Assembly: GCA_023390655.1 (NCBI GenBank)
Contig: JAEWCL010000007.1
Span: 124,001 to 188,000, forward strand
Origin: Bacillota bacterium
GTDB taxonomy: Bacteria > Bacillota > Clostridia > Christensenellales > CAG-138
Reading direction: 5' to 3'
Length of the DNA stretch: 64,000 nt
Shown: positions 60,433 to 64,000 of the stretch, one piece after another
How the letters are laid out: every line of letters starts with the position of its first letter
Numbering within the stretch: position 1 is the first letter of the stretch
Position numbers and translations under genes: made by a program
Notes under the pieces: generated by a model
Databases searched by the model: none
What the model was told of the DNA's origin: nothing
The model's input: the letters and a program-made list of their open reading frames with translations, nothing else

Positions 60433-61254
60433 ATGAAAAAAGCAATCGCCTGTATCCTGCTGTGCGGAATGCTTGTCATTGGCCTAGGCGCATGCAAATC
60501 TCCGGAAGAAATCAACCAGACGGTACAGCAGCAGCGTCAGGATCCGCAGCAAATTATTATCCAGCAGCCGATCCCGCCGGAAGAGCGTTTGCTTACCGTA
60601 ACCGGAAAGGGGAAGGTTGAGGCGCAGCCGGATATCGCTACCATACAGCTTTCGGTCTATGTGCAGGCGGCTACAGCGGAAGAAGCGCAGAATCAGAACA
60701 ATGTCAAGATGGAAGCCGTTCTTACGGCCATCAAGGCATTGGGCGTTGCGGAAAAAGATATCCAAACCCAGGAGATCACTGTGTATCCGATCATGGACAA
60801 TGCAAAAAACACCCAGGAGATCACCGGATACAGCGCAACCAACGGCATAACCATCAAACTAAGGAATGTCAAGAAGAGCGGAGAACTTGTTTCTGCAGCT
60901 ACCCAGGCCGGTGCAAACGAAGTCACAAGCATCAATTTTGAGGTATTGGATGAAACGGCGGCTTATCGGCAGGCGCTTTCCGCCGCAGTAGAAGATGCCA
61001 ACGCCAAGGCGGTCATTATGGCCAAGGCTGCGGGAGCGGATATTGACGGCCCTATGACCGTGCAGGAAGGAACGAGCTACGCCACGGATATGAGCGGTAA
61101 CATGCGATATGCGGCTGCGGGGATGTCGCCAGACGGCGGTACGACAACGCCGGTGCAGGCGGGCCAGCTTACCGTAAGCGCAGAGGTTACCGTGCAGTTT
61201 AAGCTCAAATGGCCGGCGGCGACGCCTGCGCCCTCCGCTACGCCAAAGCCATAA
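60433..61254 (+). CDS. SIMPL-domain (DUF541) lipoprotein
   Basis: 273-residue exported lipoprotein; lipobox ends LGAC with Cys21. After a Gln-rich linker (about 30-50) comes a SIMPL domain from about 55: RLLTVTGKGKVEAQPDIATI, ALGVAEKDIQTQEITVYP, and VEDANAKAVIMAKAAGADI, all typical. A Thr/Pro/Ala tail ends the protein. SIMPL proteins are periplasmic or surface proteins of unclear function. GAGAGGGAG before the ATG. Confidence 0.92.
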   Translation: MKKAIACILLCGMLVIGLGACKSPEEINQTVQQQRQDPQQIIIQQPIPPEERLLTVTGKGKVEAQPDIATIQLSVYVQAATAEEAQNQNNVKMEAVLTAIKALGVAEKDIQTQEITVYPIMDNAKNTQEITGYSATNGITIKLRNVKKSGELVSAATQAGANEVTSINFEVLDETAAYRQALSAAVEDANAKAVIMAKAAGADIDGPMTVQEGTSYATDMSGNMRYAAAGMSPDGGTTTPVQAGQLTVSAEVTVQFKLKWPAATPAPSATPKP

Positions 61255-61272
61255 CGCGTTCTGTTTTTCAAG

Positions 61273-61301
61273 AGCCGCGCCGTAAACGGACGCGGCTTTT
61301 T
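61273..61301 (+). terminator. Terminator after the SIMPL gene
   Basis: AGCCGCG (61273-61279) with an inner CCGT/ACGG extension, CGCGGCT (61291-61297), then TTTT. Confidence 0.8.
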
Positions 61302-61339
61302 GTATGCCTGTAATATGTATCCGCATGCAATCCATTTAT

Positions 61340-61373
61340 CCATGGACAAATACTCGTCCATGGTTTCGTTTTA
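61340..61373 (+). repeat. Second hairpin in the SIMPL-deacetylase gap
   Basis: CCATGGAC (61340-61347), eight-base loop, GTCCATGG (61356-61363), then TTTCGTTTTAG. Could be a backup terminator. A third small hairpin ATGCGG/CCGCAT lies at 61391-61407. Confidence 0.55.
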
Positions 61374-61460
61374 GAATAGTGTAAAAATACATGCGGTTTT
61401 TCCGCATATATAAAAGGAATACGCATTGTTAACGCATGAACCGGCCATTTCACTGCATAG

Positions 61461-61477
61461 ATTACTCTAAGAGTAAT
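61461..61477. promoter_or_regulatory. 17-bp palindrome before the deacetylase gene
   Basis: ATTACTCT-A-AGAGTAAT (61461-61477), perfect dyad six bases before the GAGGAGG ribosome binding site. Its size and perfect symmetry suit a homodimeric repressor; no regulator is identified. Confidence 0.5.
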
Positions 61478-61495
61478 TGCGAGGAGGCGTAAACC

Positions 61496-62338
61496 GTGCG
61501 CGTTTTTGTTGTAACCAAGCGTACACTTCTGATTGCCGCCGCCGTGCTGATTTTAATTGCGGCAGGCATTATCGTGGCTGTTACGGCTGGAGGGGATGGT
61601 GGGGCAAGCCAGACCTCTGCCGCCATGCAGGGCAATGAGTATGAACTTGAGGTGCTTGCGGGAAAGCGCAAGGAGCTTCCGGTCTACAGCGTAAATAGGG
61701 ACGATAAAAAAATCGCCCTGACGGTTGACGCTGCGTGGGAGGATGATAAGACCCCCTTTATTCTGGAGCAGCTGGACCAGGCGGGCATCAAGGCCACATT
61801 CTATCTTTGTGGGTTCTGGATGGATAAATATCCGGACCATGTGAAAAGCATATTCGCAAAGGGCCATGAGCTTGGAAACCATACGGATACGCATCCGCAT
61901 ATGAGCAAGATCGACTCCGCGAAAATACAAAAGGAATTGACGGCGCTGGACGACAAAATGGAAAAGCTGACCGGAAAGCGCTGCAAAACATTCCGGGCGC
62001 CATATGGAGAATATAACGATACCGTCATCACCACCACGCGGGCAATGGGGTATGTGCCGGTACAGTGGGACATTGATACCATAGACTGGAAACAGCGCAG
62101 CACGGATGCCATACTCGCATCCGTGATCCCCAAGCTGCATCCGGGCGCAATTATTCTGTGCCACAACAACGGATATAATATTGAAGAGTATCTGCCCAAA
62201 CTGATTGCCGCAGCAAAAGAACAGGGATATGAGTTTGTAACGGTCAGCGAATTGCTGCTGCCCGGCGAGACGATGATTGACGTCAACGGCGTGCAAAAGC
62301 TCAAAGGCTCACAGCCTATTATGGAGCAGGAGGAATAA
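61496..62338 (+). CDS. Polysaccharide deacetylase, PdaB-like
   Basis: 280-residue membrane-anchored NodB-homology protein. One N-terminal helix (about 9-31) anchors it outside the cell or in the intermembrane space of the forespore. NodB motifs: IALTVDAAWEDD with Asp78 (the usual TFDDG is altered as in PdaB), H119-T-D-T-H123 followed by PHM, RAPYGEYN, and PGAIILCHNN near the end. This form matches the sporulation protein PdaB better than peptidoglycan GlcNAc deacetylases. GTG start at 61496 with GAGGAGG. Sporulation expression is inferred from the family. Confidence 0.88.
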   Translation: MRVFVVTKRTLLIAAAVLILIAAGIIVAVTAGGDGGASQTSAAMQGNEYELEVLAGKRKELPVYSVNRDDKKIALTVDAAWEDDKTPFILEQLDQAGIKATFYLCGFWMDKYPDHVKSIFAKGHELGNHTDTHPHMSKIDSAKIQKELTALDDKMEKLTGKRCKTFRAPYGEYNDTVITTTRAMGYVPVQWDIDTIDWKQRSTDAILASVIPKLHPGAIILCHNNGYNIEEYLPKLIAAAKEQGYEFVTVSELLLPGETMIDVNGVQKLKGSQPIMEQEE

Positions 62339-62375
62339 AAGCGTACTGCGCCTCCAGCTTATCATAGACCGATCG

Positions 62376-62407
62376 GGGAAGCGCCGGAATCCGGCGTTTC
62401 CCTTTTG
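62376..62407 (+). terminator. Terminator after the deacetylase gene
   Basis: GGGAAGCGCCGG (62376-62387), loop AAT, CCGGCGTTTCCC (62391-62402), then TTTTG; one G-T wobble. Confidence 0.82.
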
Positions 62408-62473
62408 TATACCACACCGCCTGGGCATGCCGGTATCTGTATTTTTCATTCTGCGGGAGGATTCTGTGCAAGG

Positions 62474-62502
62474 TTGCGAAAAAAAACGCTTTCCCCTATA
62501 AT
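62474..62502 (+). promoter_or_regulatory. Promoter of queA-tgt
   Basis: TTGCGA (62474-62479), 17-base spacer, TATAAT (62497-62502), 54 bases before the queA start. Confidence 0.7.
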
Positions 62503-62555
62503 AAAATAGATTTGATATGCCGTAACGGCGCAACCAAAGGAAAGAAGGACCGTTT

Positions 62556-63578
62556 TTGCAGACCAGAGACTTTTTTTATGAGCTTCCGCCGGAACTGATT
62601 GCGCAGGTGCCAATGGAGGATCGCGCCGCATCCCGCCTGCTTGTTTATCATAGGACAGACTCCAAATGGACGGACACCGCATTTTCCGCCTTGCCGGTCT
62701 ATTTAAGGCCCGGCGATGTGCTGGTGCGCAACACCACGCGCGTCATTCCCGCAAGGCTGTATGGCGCGCGGGAGGATACGGGCGGCAAAATGGAGTTTTT
62801 GTTGTTGAAGCGCCTTGAGGGCGATGTATGGGAGTGCCTCGTCAAGCCCGGGCGGCGCGCAAAGACCGGCCTCACATTTCAAATATCGGAGGAGTTGAGC
62901 GCAACCGTATTGGACAGCACGCCCGATGGCGGAAGGTTGATACAGCTCAACTATACAGGCGTATTCGAAGAAGTGCTCGACCGCGTGGGTCAGATGCCCT
63001 TGCCGCCGTATATTACGGAAAAGCTCTCCGATAAAGAACGGTATCAGACCGTGTATGCGCGCGAGCGCGGGTCCGCCGCAGCGCCTACGGCAGGCCTCCA
63101 TTTTACAAATGCGCTTCTGGATACGCTCAAGGGAAACGGCATTGAGATTGTGGACGTCCTTTTGCACGTGGGGCTTGGCACCTTCCGCCCGGTTTCGGCG
63201 GAAACCGTGGAAGAGCACCACATGCATTCGGAGTATTATGAGGTAACGGAGGCCGCGGCAAACGCTATCAATAACGCTAGGGCGAACGGCGGCAGGGTAA
63301 TTGCAGTGGGCACGACCTCCTGTCGTACGCTTGAAAGCGTAACGGATGAAGATGGCGTCGTCCACGCGAAAGATGGCTGGACGAATATCTTTATTACGCC
63401 CGGTTATCGGTTCCGCGCGATTGACGGATTGATCACGAACTTCCATTTGCCGGAATCCACGCTGTTGATGCTGGTGAGCGCATTCACAACGCGCGAGGGT
63501 ATGCTCGCAGCCTACCGCCATGCAGTGGAGGAGCGGTATCGCTTTTTCAGCTTTGGCGACGCAATGCTGATTGTATAA
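62556..63578 (+). CDS. queA: S-adenosylmethionine:tRNA ribosyltransferase-isomerase
   Basis: Transfers the ribosyl part of SAM to 7-aminomethyl-7-deazaguanine in tRNA, making epoxyqueuosine. 340 residues; FYELPPELIAQVPMEDRAAS, DVLVRNTTRVIPARLYG, GSAAAPTAGLHFT, LHVGLGTFRPV and DGLITNFHLPESTLLMLVSAF are all conserved QueA segments. The start is UUG at 62556 after AAAGAAGGA. Tgt follows with nine bases between, as usual for this pathway. Confidence 0.97.
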   Translation: MQTRDFFYELPPELIAQVPMEDRAASRLLVYHRTDSKWTDTAFSALPVYLRPGDVLVRNTTRVIPARLYGAREDTGGKMEFLLLKRLEGDVWECLVKPGRRAKTGLTFQISEELSATVLDSTPDGGRLIQLNYTGVFEEVLDRVGQMPLPPYITEKLSDKERYQTVYARERGSAAAPTAGLHFTNALLDTLKGNGIEIVDVLLHVGLGTFRPVSAETVEEHHMHSEYYEVTEAAANAINNARANGGRVIAVGTTSCRTLESVTDEDGVVHAKDGWTNIFITPGYRFRAIDGLITNFHLPESTLLMLVSAFTTREGMLAAYRHAVEERYRFFSFGDAMLIV

Positions 63579-63587
63579 GGAGTACGC

Positions 63588-64000
63588 ATGCAGTATTTTT
63601 CTTATGAGGTTTTGAAAACGTGTAAGCAGTCCGGCGCGCGGCTTGGCGTGCTCCACACGCCGCATGGCGATATTGAAACGCCCTGCTTTATGCCGGTCGG
63701 CACACAGGCGACCGTCAAGGCCATGACGCCGAGGGATTTAAAGGAGATCGATGCGCGCATCATCCTCTCCAATACCTATCATCTTTACCTGCGCCCCGGC
63801 CATGAGCTGGTGCGCGAAGCGGGCGGCCTGCACGCGTTTATGGGATGGGACAGGCCCATCTTGACGGACAGCGGCGGGTTTCAGGTGTTCAGCCTGGGCG
63901 CGAATACGCGTATTATGGAAGATGGCGTGGAATTTCGTTCCCACATCAACGGCAGCAAGCACCTTTTCACGCCGGAATCGGTGATGGAGGTGGAGCAGGC
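63588..64000 (+). CDS. tgt: Queuine/preQ1 tRNA-guanine transglycosylase, N-terminal part (runs off window)
   Basis: Exchanges G34 of GUN-anticodon tRNAs for preQ1. 137 residues are visible of a family near 375. It begins MQYFSYEVLKTCKQSGAR with TPHGDIETPCFMPVGTQATV, then NTYHLYLRPGHEL and LTDSGGFQVFSLG, which contains the catalytic general-acid/base Asp (DSGGFQVFSL). TAAGGAG before ATG 63588. The open frame continues past the window edge. Confidence 0.95.
   Translation, partial: MQYFSYEVLKTCKQSGARLGVLHTPHGDIETPCFMPVGTQATVKAMTPRDLKEIDARIILSNTYHLYLRPGHELVREAGGLHAFMGWDRPILTDSGGFQVFSLGANTRIMEDGVEFRSHINGSKHLFTPESVMEVEQ

Noticed and set aside
1..64000. CRISPR array, prophage, insertion sequence or tRNA gene
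   Set aside because: Looked for spaced direct repeats, transposase/integrase motifs and cloverleaf 3' ends in the gaps; none seen by eye.

Overview
The window reads as a chromosomal segment of an endospore-forming member of class Clostridia (Bacillota), moderately GC-rich by eye (not computed). The pointers are a SCIFF ranthipeptide with its radical SAM maturase, spoIVFA-spoIVFB behind a sigma-E-like promoter, a YlbJ homologue, a PdaB-type deacetylase, a T-box leader on valS, the ireB/ruvX/DUF1292 cluster and an Rrf2-nifS-nifU operon. I cannot place it below class with confidence; some Christensenellales-like lineage is possible. Nearly all genes are on the + strand, tightly packed, with strong GGAGG-type ribosome binding sites and many UUG starts. 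I saw no tRNA, rRNA, CRISPR array, prophage or transposase.

Layout. 1-7.2 kb: 3' end of a nicotinate phosphoribosyltransferase gene, a lipoprotein, a 1633-residue protein joining an HD domain, helical repeats, a NadD-like adenylyltransferase, a GNAT-like and a phosphoribosyltransferase-like domain, and a lactate/malate-dehydrogenase-like partner. 7.2-13.5 kb: a membrane HExxH protein (DUF3810 type), a sugar isomerase/epimerase, pgi, a solute-binding lipoprotein and rodA. 13.7-19.4 kb: spoIVFAB, the paired TIGR03960/TIGR03936 genes and rng; the rplU-rpmA genes that often follow are absent. 19.5-24.5 kb: FAH-family enzyme, YerC-like regulator, rqcH, ylbJ (minus strand), patatin-like phospholipase. 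24.5-28.1 kb: tmcAL (minus strand), pta and ackA. 28.3-41.2 kb: scfA-scfB, an L,D-transpeptidase, secD-secF, a multi-hairpin repeat, recJ, apt, rel, dtd, an MBL hydrolase and hemZ.

41.3-47.6 kb: a Cache-HAMP-GGDEF diguanylate cyclase, T-box-controlled valS, glyA. 47.7-55.5 kb: Rrf2-nifS-nifU, a small membrane protein, ireB, a ferredoxin-fused aldo/keto reductase, ruvX, DUF1292, a PDZ/radical SAM DUF512 protein, der and plsY. 55.6-64 kb: a LysR regulator (minus strand), a monoglyceride-lipase-like hydrolase, two enzyme-like proteins lacking key active-site residues (NagB-like and beta-carbonic-anhydrase-like), a family-4 uracil-DNA glycosylase, yebC, a SIMPL lipoprotein, a PdaB-like deacetylase, queA and the start of tgt.

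Most of it is core housekeeping. The parts that deserve attention are the 1633-residue fusion with its dehydrogenase-like partner, the SCIFF locus with an extra cysteine and an intercistronic terminator, the structured repeat that supplies the recJ ribosome binding site, and the adjacent pair of apparent pseudoenzymes.
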